Part shown: positions 7,120 to 13,199 of the stretch, one piece after another | Position numbering within the stretch: position 1 is the first letter of the stretch | Layout of the letters: every line of letters starts with the position of its first letter | NCBI GenBank assembly: GCA_002409675.1 | Contig: DHOB01000056.1 | Coordinates: 1 to 18,462, forward strand | Reading direction: 5' to 3' | DNA: 18,462 nucleotides | DNA from: Ruminococcaceae bacterium UBA5401 | GTDB taxonomy: Bacteria > Bacillota > Clostridia > Oscillospirales > Acutalibacteraceae | Translations under genes and position numbers: made by a program | The notes under the pieces: generated by a model | What the model saw: only the letters and a program-made list of their open reading frames with translations | Told to the model about the DNA's origin: nothing | Database searches by the model: none

Positions 7120-8481
7120 ATGAAAAAAAAGCTCGCCGCCCTGATTTCCGCCGTGCTGGCCCTGTGCCTGCTCTTGCCGCCCGTCGGCGCGGCGGCGGCA
7201 GGGTTCCCCGTCAGTTTCTCCACCTCGTGCGCGGCCATCGAGATGGTCAACCTCGACACCGGCACCGTGGTCTACCAGAAAAATCCGGATGTGCGGCGGG
7301 AACCCGCGTCCACCACAAAAATCATGACCTATATCGTGGCCGTGGAGCATATCAAGGACCTGCAGGGGACGCGCATCCCCGTCACCAAAAAGGTGATGAA
7401 CGAGCTGCTGGGCACGGGAAGCTCCATGTCCGGCATCAAGGTGGGCGACGTGCTGACGGCCTTTCAGCTCCTGAACTGCATGATGGTCCCCTCCGGCAAC
7501 GACGCCGCCCTCGTGCTGGCCGACTACGTCGGCGGCGGAAGCGCGGAAAAATTCGTCGCGATGATGAACCAAAAGGCAAAGCAGCTCGGCTGCACGGGCA
7601 CGCATTTCGCCAATCCGCACGGCCTGCACGACCCGAACCACTACACCACGGCTTCGGACCTGACCAAAATCGCCCGCTACGCGATGAAACTGCCCTATTT
7701 CATGGAGATCTGCTCGCAGGTCGGGTACAGCTACGCCCCCGTCGGCGGGCCGGACGCGAACAAGAAAATCCCCCATCCGCTTTCGACCACCAACCTGCTC
7801 CTCAACAAAAACGCGCCGGGGAACACGTACTACTACCAGTACGCGCGCGGCATCAAAACCGGCCATACGGACGAGGCGGGCTACTGCCTGGTTTCGACCG
7901 CCACGGCGGACGGGTACAGCTATCTGTGCGTGGCGCTCGGCGCGCCCAGCCTCGACAAGCAGGGCCGGCAAATCCAGACGCGCGGCGAGATGGCCGACAG
8001 CGCCAAGCTCTACCGCTGGGCCCTGACGTCCCTGGAGCTCAAAAAGATCGTGGGGGCGGACGACCCCGTTCAGGAAGTCAAGCTGAACTATGCCTGGAAC
8101 AAGGATACGCTCCTGCTCAAACCCGAAAAAAGCTACTCCGCGCTGCTGCCGAAAGAGGTCTCCCCTTCCAGCGTGATCGTGACCAAAAATACGCCGAAGT
8201 CCGTCGACGCGCCCGTGCGGGAAGGCCAGGCCGTCGGCACGGCGACGTTCAGCTACGCGAACCAGAAGCTGGCCACCGTGAAGCTGGTCGCCGCGGAGTC
8301 CGTCGAGCGCAGCGAGCTGCTGCACACGACCGACATGGTCAGGGTCCTCGTGACCTCGCCGTGGTTCGTGCTGGTCGTGGCCATCATCCTGGTTCTGCTG
8401 GCGGTTTACATCGTTCTGGCCGTGCTCTACAACCGCAGGCGCAAGAAGCTGCGCAAGGTCAAGCGGTACCGCAGGATGTAA
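7120..8481 (+). CDS. D-alanyl-D-alanine carboxypeptidase (peptidase S11, DacA/DacF type)
   Basis: Serine-type low-molecular-weight penicillin-binding protein of 453 residues that removes the terminal D-Ala from peptidoglycan stem peptides outside the membrane. A signal peptide (basic MKKK, hydrophobic 5-20, AAAAG cleavage region near 24-28) precedes the catalytic domain. It contains all three active-site motifs: STTK at 64-67 (nucleophile S64), SGN at 125-127 and KTG at 246-248. A beta-rich PBP5_C-like domain follows (about 290-400). A C-terminal hydrophobic segment (about 410-438) is followed by a very basic tail (RRRKKLRKVKRYRR); this looks like a membrane span with a cytoplasmic end rather than the usual amphipathic anchor. 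The start is fixed by GGAGGT (7105-7110), nine bases before ATG. Whether it is the vegetative or the sporulation (DacF) paralogue cannot be decided. Confidence 0.94.
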   Translation: MKKKLAALISAVLALCLLLPPVGAAAAGFPVSFSTSCAAIEMVNLDTGTVVYQKNPDVRREPASTTKIMTYIVAVEHIKDLQGTRIPVTKKVMNELLGTGSSMSGIKVGDVLTAFQLLNCMMVPSGNDAALVLADYVGGGSAEKFVAMMNQKAKQLGCTGTHFANPHGLHDPNHYTTASDLTKIARYAMKLPYFMEICSQVGYSYAPVGGPDANKKIPHPLSTTNLLLNKNAPGNTYYYQYARGIKTGHTDEAGYCLVSTATADGYSYLCVALGAPSLDKQGRQIQTRGEMADSAKLYRWALTSLELKKIVGADDPVQEVKLNYAWNKDTLLLKPEKSYSALLPKEVSPSSVIVTKNTPKSVDAPVREGQAVGTATFSYANQKLATVKLVAAESVERSELLHTTDMVRVLVTSPWFVLVVAIILVLLAVYIVLAVLYNRRRKKLRKVKRYRRM

Positions 8482-8497
8482 AAGATGAAACACCCGT

Positions 8498-8533
8498 AAA
8501 AAAATCCCCGCTGTTGCGCACAGCGGGGATTTT
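8498..8533. terminator. Bidirectional terminator between the carboxypeptidase gene and rplL
   Basis: Perfect 14-bp stem AAAATCCCCGCTGT (8501-8514) with ACAGCGGGGATTTT (8520-8533) and loop TGCGC. The A run at 8498-8504 provides a U tract for minus-strand transcription and TTTT at 8530-8533 for plus-strand. It ends the carboxypeptidase gene from one side and the ribosomal cluster from the other. Confidence 0.95.
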
Positions 8534-8552
8534 CGCATCTCTGCGGAAAAAT

Positions 8553-8927
8553 TTACTTGAGTTCGACTTCCGCGCCGACTTTGACGAGCTTTTCCTTCAT
8601 CGCTTCGGCGTCGTCCTTGGAAACGCCCTGCTTGATGGTCTTCGGGGCCGCGTCGACAAGGTCCTTGGCGTCCTTCAGGCCCAGGCCCGTGATGTCGCGC
8701 ACGGCCTTGATGACCTGAATCTTCTGCTGGCCGATGCTCTTGAGCACCACGTCGAACTCCGTCTTCTCCTCGGCGGCCGGCGCAGCGGCGGCCGGCGCGG
8801 CGGCAACGGCTACCGGCGCGGCGGCAGAAACGCCGAATTCGTCCTCCAGCGCCTTGACCAGCTCGGCCAGCTCCATGACGGTCAGGCCCTTTACATCTTC
8901 AATCAGCTTTGCAACTTTATCGGACAT
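8553..8927 (-). CDS. rplL: Ribosomal protein L7/L12 (bL12)
   Basis: Stalk protein of the large ribosomal subunit, 124 residues, present in multiple copies and contacting translation GTPases. The N-terminal dimerisation domain (1-33, KLIEDVKGLTVMELAELVKA) is followed by the Ala/Pro hinge (about 34-53) and the C-terminal domain with KIQVIKAVRDITGLGLKDAK. The ATG at 8927 is preceded by GGAGG with nine-base spacing. It lies 33 bases after rplJ in the same transcript, and the strong hairpin at 8498-8533 follows. In most Firmicutes rpoB comes next; here transcription ends instead. Confidence 0.98.
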   Translation of the reverse strand: MSDKVAKLIEDVKGLTVMELAELVKALEDEFGVSAAAPVAVAAAPAAAAPAAEEKTEFDVVLKSIGQQKIQVIKAVRDITGLGLKDAKDLVDAAPKTIKQGVSKDDAEAMKEKLVKVGAEVELK

Positions 8928-8960
8928 AACTGAAAACCTCCATTATATTTTATTTTTGTT

Positions 8961-9497
8961 TTAAGCGGACTTCTTCTCTTTTTCGGCAATCGCGTTCAGC
9001 GCGACGACCAGCCCTTTCAGCGTGCCGTTCAGCACCCGCACGAAGCCGGTGATCGGCGCGTTCAGGCCGCCCAGCACCTCTGCCAGAAGGACTTCTTTCG
9101 AGGGCAGGGACGCCAGGGTCTTGATGTCGTCGAGGCTGACCTGCTTTCCGTCCACAAATCCGCCCTTGATGGTAAAGGTCTTGTTCTTCTCCGCGAACTT
9201 GTTCAGAATCCGCGCCGGCGCGATATAGTCGTCCGCGCTCACGGCAAGGGCAGTCGTGCCCTTGAGGATCGGGTCGAGGCCCTCGATGCCCGCTTCTTTC
9301 AGCGCGCGGCTCAGCAGCGTGTTCTTAACGACCTTGTAGCCGCTGCCGGACTCCCGCATCTCGCGGCGGAGCTTGGTGTCCTGTTCCACCGTGATTCCCC
9401 GGTAATCCACGAGCACGCCCGTGTGCGCCGATTTCAGGGACCCGGCAAGCTCGGTCACCGCTTTTTTCTTTTCTTCCAGAACCTTGTTGCTTGGCAA
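8961..9497 (-). CDS. rplJ: Ribosomal protein L10 (uL10)
   Basis: Base of the ribosomal stalk, 178 residues, which carries the L7/L12 dimers on its C-terminal helix (last about 40 residues, ending NAIAEKEKKSA) and binds 23S rRNA through its N-terminal domain (VLVDYRGITVEQDTKLRREMRE). The start is TTG at 9497 (MPSNKVLEEKKK, typical of the family), seven bases after GGAGGTG. An overlapping GTG in the ribosome site is out of frame. It is expressed from its own promoter at 9679-9707 through a structured L10 leader and is co-transcribed with rplL. Confidence 0.97.
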   Translation of the reverse strand: MPSNKVLEEKKKAVTELAGSLKSAHTGVLVDYRGITVEQDTKLRREMRESGSGYKVVKNTLLSRALKEAGIEGLDPILKGTTALAVSADDYIAPARILNKFAEKNKTFTIKGGFVDGKQVSLDDIKTLASLPSKEVLLAEVLGGLNAPITGFVRVLNGTLKGLVVALNAIAEKEKKSA

Positions 9498-9532
9498 ATG
9501 GTTTCACCTCCCTTGCCTTTGACCAGACAGAC

Positions 9533-9660
9533 GAAAAACAGCCCTTTCCGCTGCCGCAGAAAAGGCTGTTAACACGCAAACGCATCAAGCACCTTATTCT
9601 CGGCAGGCCGGAAAATCCATTAAGCGCATTGCGCCTGCTGTCTTGGAATAAAGACCGTTC
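9533..9660 (-). ncRNA. L10 leader (autoregulatory 5' UTR of rplJ-rplL)
   Basis: The roughly 160-base leader has the layout of the Firmicutes L10 leader. On the minus strand AAGACAGCAGGCGC (about 9648-9631) and GGCCTGCCGAGAATAAGG (about 9610-9591) pair through GCAGGC (9638-9633) with GCCTGC (9608-9603). Inside is a small GCGC-AAT-GCGC hairpin (9634-9624). An L10-L12 complex binds such leaders when in excess and reduces expression. The leader ends in a terminator hairpin, listed separately, consistent with control by attenuation. The assignment rests on recognised sequence and pairing, not on a covariance search. Confidence 0.85.
9534..9569 (-). terminator. Attenuator hairpin at the end of the L10 leader
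   Basis: On the minus strand ACAGCCTTTTCTGC pairs with GCGGAAAGGGCTGT (14 bp, two G-T wobbles, loop GGCA), followed by a TTTTT run (9538-9534). It lies about 36 bases before the rplJ start, as expected for transcription attenuation of rplJL. Confidence 0.85.
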
Positions 9661-9678
9661 AACTATTCGGTTTGATTG

Positions 9679-9707
9679 ATTATAGCATGGGCCGGCGCGC
9701 CTGTCAA
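9679..9707 (-). promoter_or_regulatory. Consensus sigma-A promoter of rplJ-rplL
   Basis: Read on the minus strand: TTGACA (9707-9702), a 17-base spacer and TATAAT (9684-9679), both perfect, with TG one base upstream of the -10. The -35 begins three bases after the rplA stop codon, so the rplJL promoter abuts the 3' end of the upstream gene. Confidence 0.95.
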
Positions 9708-9709
9708 CT

Positions 9710-10405
9710 TCAGGCGCCGACGCGGTTCGGATTGATCCGGACGCCGGGGCCCATGGTGGAGGCGACGACGCAGGAGCGGATATACTGCCCTTTGGCGGCG
9801 ACGGGCTTCGCCTTGACGATTGCGCCGAGCAGCGCGTCGAAGTTTTCGAGCAGCTTGTCTTTGCCGAACGAGACCTTGCCGATCACGCAGTGGATGATGT
9901 TGGATTTGTCGAGCCGGTATTCGATTTTGCCGGCTTTGGCCTCCTTGATGGCCTTGGTGACGTCGCGCGTGACCGTGCCGGCCTTCGGGTTCGGCATCAG
10001 GCCGCGGGGGCCGAGGATGCGGCCCAGACGGCCCACGAGGCCCATCATGTCCGGCGTCGTGACCAGGATGTCGAAGTCCAGCCAGTTGTCGTCGCGGATT
10101 TTCTGAATCATATCCTCGGCGCCGACAAAATCGGCCCCGGCGGCCTGCGCGTCCTTTGCGGCCTCGCCCTTGCAGACGGCCAGCACGCGCACCTTTTTGC
10201 CCGTTCCGTTGGGCAGCACGATGGCGCCGCGGACCTGCTGATCCGCATGGCGGCTGTCCACGCCGAGCCGCACGTGCACTTCGACGCTCTCGTCGAACTT
10301 CTTCGTGCCGGTCTTCACGCAGAGGTCGAGGGCGTCCCCGGCGTCGTACAATTTCGTGCGGTCGACGAGCTTGGCGCCGTCGATATATTTCTTACCGTGT
10401 TTCAT
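9710..10405 (-). CDS. rplA: Ribosomal protein L1 (uL1)
   Basis: 231-residue protein of the mobile L1 stalk, which helps release the E-site tRNA, and in many bacteria a translational repressor of its own operon. Recognisable segments are MKHGKKYIDGAKL at the start, the ATP-free RNA-binding fold with VRLGVDSRHADQQVRG, and the signature MPNPKAGTVT plus GPGVRINP near the end. The ATG at 10405 is preceded by AGGGGGA. The gap to rplK holds a probable L1-binding site (10420-10456), consistent with autoregulation. The length and motifs are normal. Confidence 0.98.
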   Translation of the reverse strand: MKHGKKYIDGAKLVDRTKLYDAGDALDLCVKTGTKKFDESVEVHVRLGVDSRHADQQVRGAIVLPNGTGKKVRVLAVCKGEAAKDAQAAGADFVGAEDMIQKIRDDNWLDFDILVTTPDMMGLVGRLGRILGPRGLMPNPKAGTVTRDVTKAIKEAKAGKIEYRLDKSNIIHCVIGKVSFGKDKLLENFDALLGAIVKAKPVAAKGQYIRSCVVASTMGPGVRINPNRVGA

Positions 10406-10419
10406 GAATTTTTCCCCCT

Positions 10420-10456
10420 GTCAAGTGGTAAAATCGGATTCAAATTCCTCCCACCC
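10420..10456 (-). promoter_or_regulatory. Probable L1-binding site upstream of rplA
   Basis: On the minus strand GGTGGGAGG (10455-10447) is followed by GAATCC and then GATTTTACCACTT (10435-10423). GTGG pairs with CCAC, enclosing an asymmetric internal loop and a GGA/TCC inner stem. This copies the base of the L1 stalk in 23S rRNA helix 76, where GGUGGGAGG faces GAAAUACCACC (E. coli sequence from memory). It lies just before the rplA ribosome site, so bound L1 could block translation. Confidence 0.7.
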
Positions 10457-10466
10457 GGGCTTAAAG

Positions 10467-10892
10467 TCATTCTGCGACTTCAACGCCCATGCTGCGCGCC
10501 GTGCCGGCGACCATCTTCATGGCCGCCTCGACGGACGCCGCATTCAGGTCGGGCATCTTTGTCTCGGCGATTTTCTTAATCTGCTCGCGCGTGATCTTCG
10601 CGACCTTGGTCTTGTTCGGCTCGCCGGAAGCCTTGTCAATCCCGCACGCTTTCTTAATCAGCACCGCGGCGGGCGGGGTCTTGGTGACAAAAGTAAACGA
10701 GCGGTCGGCATAAACCGTGATGATGACCGGAATGATGGTGCCGACGTCCTTTTTGGTGCGCTCGTTGAATTCCTTGGTGAACGCCATGATGTTGACGCCG
10801 TGCTGGCCCAGCGCAGGGCCGACCGGCGGGGCGGGCGTCGCCTTTCCGGCGGGAATCTGAAGTTTAATCAGGCCGGTAACTTTTTGCGCCAT
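10467..10892 (-). CDS. rplK: Ribosomal protein L11 (uL11)
   Basis: 141 residues, the exact usual length. It forms the GTPase-associated centre with 23S rRNA and L10, and is the thiostrepton-region protein needed for the RelA-dependent stringent response in bacteria that have it. The N-terminal domain shows KLQIPAGKATPAPPVGPALG and QHGVNIMAF; the C-terminal RNA-binding domain shows VYADRSFTFVTKTPPA and CGIDKASGEPNKTKV. The start is ATG at 10892 (MAQKV), ten bases after GGAGGT; an in-frame ATG 18 bases upstream overlaps the ribosome site region and is rejected. The 118-base gap to nusG carries an L1-site-like hairpin. Confidence 0.98.
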   Translation of the reverse strand: MAQKVTGLIKLQIPAGKATPAPPVGPALGQHGVNIMAFTKEFNERTKKDVGTIIPVIITVYADRSFTFVTKTPPAAVLIKKACGIDKASGEPNKTKVAKITREQIKKIAETKMPDLNAASVEAAMKMVAGTARSMGVEVAE

Positions 10893-10913
10893 TTTTAACT
10901 GCACCTCCAAAAT

Positions 10914-10953
10914 CTGTGGTCCTGGCGGAACGGGCGTGCCGTTCCTCCCACCG
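10914..10953 (-). promoter_or_regulatory. Probable L1-binding leader element upstream of rplK
   Basis: On the minus strand CGGTGGGAGGAACGG is followed by CCGTTCC and ends in GGACCACAG. A perfect inner stem GGAACGG/CCGTTCC (10945-10939 with 10933-10927, loop CACGC) sits inside an outer GTGG/CCAC stem (10951-10948 with 10919-10916). The GGTGGGAGG side matches the 23S rRNA L1 site; the opposite side is less similar than at the rplA copy. The ribosome site of rplK lies directly downstream. Confidence 0.6.
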
Positions 10954-11010
10954 GGACGCTGCTGTTGAAAACATCTGCCGGGCAGGTCCCGAAGCTGCCG
11001 CAGGCAGAAC

Positions 11011-11532
11011 TCACTCCACCGCTTTCGCCTGGTTCAGCTCCAGCTCGACGGGTGTCTCTCTGCCGAACATGGAAACCGTCACGCGCACGCGGTTTTTCTC
11101 TTTGTCGATGGATTCGACCGTGCCGACGAACCCTTCCAGCGGGCCGCCGATAATCTGGACGGAATCCCCGACTTCGTAGGAGACCTCGACCTCTTTCTTC
11201 TCCACCCCGAGCCGCGCGACCTCTTCTTCGGTCAGCGGGATCGGCTTGGAAGAGGGGCCCACAAACCCCGTGCATCCGCGGATGTTGCGAACGACATACC
11301 AGGAGTCGTCGGTCAGCACCATCTTTACGAGGACATAGCCGGGAAAGATTTTCCGCTCCACCTGGCGCTCTTTGTCGTCCTTGATTTCCGTCACCGTTTC
11401 CGTCGGGACCAGCACCTGCTGGATCAGATCGCGCATCTGCCGGTTCTCCACCGTTTTCTCGAGATTGGAGGCCACCTTGTTTTCGTATCCCGAATAGGTA
11501 TGCACCACATACCATTTTCCCTCTTCAGGCAA
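11011..11532 (-). CDS. nusG: Transcription termination/antitermination factor NusG
   Basis: RNA-polymerase-binding elongation factor of 173 residues. The NGN domain (about 6-110) carries KWYVVHTYSGYENKVASNLEK, RKIFPGYVLVKM and DDSWYVVRNIRGCTGFVG. The KOW domain (about 118-160) carries VGDSVQIIGGPLEGFVGTV. The start is TTG at 11532 (MPEEGKWYVV), seven bases after GGAGG. A TTG six codons upstream would place the ribosome site inside the coding region and is rejected. It is the third gene of the minus-strand cluster, 23 bases after secE. No unusual insertion is seen between NGN and KOW. Confidence 0.97.
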   Translation of the reverse strand: MPEEGKWYVVHTYSGYENKVASNLEKTVENRQMRDLIQQVLVPTETVTEIKDDKERQVERKIFPGYVLVKMVLTDDSWYVVRNIRGCTGFVGPSSKPIPLTEEEVARLGVEKKEVEVSYEVGDSVQIIGGPLEGFVGTVESIDKEKNRVRVTVSMFGRETPVELELNQAKAVE

Positions 11533-11555
11533 AGAAAACACCTCCGACAAATAAA

Positions 11556-11792
11556 TCAGTGCGCAACGTTCATAATCAGGCTGAGCAGGTTGACCAGCAG
11601 GGTGTCAAGCCCGAAAACGAACAGGCCGATGACGAGGATGGTGACCAGCACGACGCCCGTGTTCTTAAAAACGGACTGCGGGGTGGGCCAGACCATCTTT
11701 TTGATTTCGCCCTTGGTGTCCCGGAAAAATTTGGAAACCCTGTTGCCGGTTCGAGCAAAAAAGTTCTCTTTCTTTTTAGCTTTTTCGGCCAT
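11556..11792 (-). CDS. secE: Preprotein translocase subunit SecE
   Basis: 78-residue subunit of the SecYEG channel, of the single-span type usual in Firmicutes. A charged cytosolic N-terminus (AEKAKKKENFFARTGNRV) is followed by the conserved amphipathic segment KFFRDTKGEIKKMVWPTPQ and one membrane span at about residues 46-70. ATG 11792 follows a GGAGGG motif with 12-base spacing. An in-frame GTG 24 bases upstream includes that motif in the coding region and is rejected. It lies between rpmG and nusG, the standard order; no tRNA-Trp intervenes. Confidence 0.96.
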   Translation of the reverse strand: MAEKAKKKENFFARTGNRVSKFFRDTKGEIKKMVWPTPQSVFKNTGVVLVTILVIGLFVFGLDTLLVNLLSLIMNVAH

Positions 11793-11816
11793 AGCTTTTA
11801 CTTTCCCTCCGTCCAC

Positions 11817-11966
11817 TCACTTTGTTTCGCGATGAAGCGTATGCTTTTTGCAGAATCTGCAATACTTTTTCATCTCAAGCCTGTCCGGATTGTTTTTCTT
11901 GTTTTTCATCGTGTCATAATTGCGCTGTTTGCACACCGTGCAGGCCAGCGTTACCTTTACTCTCAT
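11817..11966 (-). CDS. rpmG: Ribosomal protein L33 (bL33), zinc-ribbon form
   Basis: 49-residue large-subunit protein, read by eye on the minus strand. It starts MRVKVTLACTVCKQ and ends with KKHTLHRETK. The two cysteine pairs (CTVC and CRFC) make it the zinc-binding C+ form; many Firmicutes also encode a C- paralogue that replaces it under zinc limitation. ATG at 11966 is preceded by GGAGG with seven-base spacing. It is the first gene after the promoter at 12072-12100 and lies 24 bases before secE. No zinc-responsive operator is recognisable in its leader. Confidence 0.96.
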   Translation of the reverse strand: MRVKVTLACTVCKQRNYDTMKNKKNNPDRLEMKKYCRFCKKHTLHRETK

Positions 11967-12071
11967 GACGGCACCTCCCGTGTTTACGGAATCATGTTAG
12001 CCCTGCCGGGCTGCGGCCTCCCTCGCAACGAAACGGGCACAAAAAAAGAACCCCTTTGCCGAGGTATTCTC

Positions 12072-12100
12072 ACTATACCATACCATTTTATCCGTGTCAA
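12072..12100 (-). promoter_or_regulatory. Sigma-A promoter of rpmG-secE-nusG-rplK-rplA
   Basis: Read on the minus strand: TTGACA (12100-12095), a 17-base spacer and TATAGT (12077-12072) with TG one base upstream. Transcription should start near 12065, giving a leader of about 100 bases before rpmG. Confidence 0.92.
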
Positions 12101-12141
12101 GCGTTTTTTTCCGGAAAAAGCCGCGGTTGTATCGGGAAGGC

Positions 12142-12942
12142 TCAGCGCTTTTCCTCCATCTCGTTCAGAGTTTCGGCCACAATCTTTTTCCGCTTTTTCT
12201 TCTTCTCCGGCCGGACCTTTTTGCCCTTCATCTTTACGCCCGCCTTGTACCCCTTGGCGAGTTCTTCGCTGAAAGACGGCTTCAGGCTCTGCACGGCCCG
12301 TTCGCTCAGCCCGTTGAGGACGACGATGGTGATGAGGGAGCGCACGTCCATGTCGCCGCTCACGTACATCTCGCTGAGCAGCTTGCCGCAGCGGTCGATC
12401 GCGCTCTTTTCGGCGCCCGCGGCGCAGAGGCGCTCCAGCTTCGGCACCAGATGGCCGCGCGTAAAGGTCACGGCGCGCACGGCGCCGAAGCGGGCCTTTT
12501 CCTCCGTGATTTCTTCCCTGAGCTCCGGAAACACGTTGACGAACCGGTTCAGGAAAAACAGCGGGTCGACGTTGCCGCTGTCTTCCTTGCGGTGCTTTTT
12601 CCTCACGGGCCGGGCCGCCGCAATCTGCCGGGGGCCGCAGACGGTCTCGATGAAATCCGCCGCGATGTCCTCCGCCTGCGAAGATCCGTCGCCCTCCGGC
12701 TCGTACAGCCACACCGACAGGCTCTTCCACCGCCCGTCCGGCTTGCCGTCCTCCACGCCGCAGGTCAAAAGCTCAAAGCGCTTTTTCGCCCGGCGGTACA
12801 GCACGCCGCAGGCGGTGTCTCCGCCGGTGAATACGGCCAGGGGCCCGTCCTCCGCCTGCTGCCGCTCCGCCGGCGAAAAGCCCCTCGCCGTCAGCGAAGC
12901 GCCGAGCTTTTCCACAATCAGGTCAAATGCTTCCCGCTCCAA
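12142..12942 (-). CDS. Conserved-looking protein of unknown function with Lys-rich tail
   Basis: I do not recognise this protein and assign no function. It has about 267 residues, no signal peptide or membrane span, so it is probably cytosolic. The N-terminal half (EREAFDLIVEKLGASL, VLYRRAKKRFELLTCGV, KSLSVWLYEPEGD) alternates strands and helices. A basic linker (VRKKHRKED) leads to a helical C-terminal half with FLNRFVNVFPELREEI, then a strongly basic tail (KGKKVRPEKKKKRKK). The start is uncertain: TTG 12942 has GGAG seven bases upstream and is preferred; ATG 12948 lies too close to it, and ATG 13032 would translate the leader hairpins. Codon bias matches the neighbours. It has its own promoter and is transcribed toward rpmG with no clear terminator, so readthrough into the ribosomal cluster is possible. 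Confidence 0.8.
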   Translation of the reverse strand: MEREAFDLIVEKLGASLTARGFSPAERQQAEDGPLAVFTGGDTACGVLYRRAKKRFELLTCGVEDGKPDGRWKSLSVWLYEPEGDGSSQAEDIAADFIETVCGPRQIAAARPVRKKHRKEDSGNVDPLFFLNRFVNVFPELREEITEEKARFGAVRAVTFTRGHLVPKLERLCAAGAEKSAIDRCGKLLSEMYVSGDMDVRSLITIVVLNGLSERAVQSLKPSFSEELAKGYKAGVKMKGKKVRPEKKKKRKKIVAETLNEMEEKR

Positions 12943-12987
12943 AACCATCACTCCAGACCGCGCGGCGGCCGCCGCGCCCGTGTTTTC

Positions 12988-13030
12988 AAAAAAATACCGG
13001 AAAAATTCCGCGGGGGCTGTCGCAGCCCCC
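12988..13030 (-). promoter_or_regulatory. Two successive hairpins in the leader of the unknown gene
   Basis: On the minus strand GGGGGCTG-CGA-CAGCCCCC (13030-13012, perfect 8 bp) is followed by CGGAA-TTT-TTCCG (13010-12998, 5 bp) and then a seven-T run (12994-12988). Both lie between the predicted transcription start (about 13037) and the ribosome site. The arrangement resembles a structured leader with a weak terminator; no known riboswitch is recognised. Confidence 0.5.
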
Positions 13031-13043
13031 ATAAACGCACAAT

Positions 13044-13072
13044 ATTATACTACATAAAGCCATTTTTGTCAC
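13044..13072 (-). promoter_or_regulatory. Sigma-A promoter of the unknown gene
   Basis: Read on the minus strand: GTGACA (13072-13067, five of six consensus), a 17-base spacer and a perfect TATAAT (13049-13044). It is divergent to, and about 40 bases from, the ddl promoter. Confidence 0.8.
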
Positions 13073-13110
13073 CATACATTTAAAAGGCTTTTCATTTTAT
13101 GCGTTTCGGA

Positions 13111-13139
13111 TTGCGCCGCCCCCGTTCCTGTGCTATGAT
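13111..13139 (+). promoter_or_regulatory. Probable promoter of ddl
   Basis: TATGAT (13134-13139) with TG one base upstream makes an extended -10; TTGCGC (13111-13116) is a half-matching -35 with the correct 17-base spacer. It lies 60 bases before ddl. Confidence 0.6.
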
Positions 13140-13199
13140 AAGTATTCGTAGGATTCGGCCCGTGATGCGGCCCGGGCCTGCTGTTTGGAGGATTTTCAC

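Noticed and set aside
6975..8933. A 652-codon plus-strand open frame across the carboxypeptidase gene, the terminator and rplL
   Set aside because: It crosses a perfect terminator and runs out of frame with two certain genes; composition is Arg/Gly-rich noise.
12041..12069. Imperfect hairpin and A/T run near the start of the rpmG leader
   Set aside because: Half of the 5' arm lies upstream of the predicted transcription start (about 12065), leaving about four pairs in the RNA.
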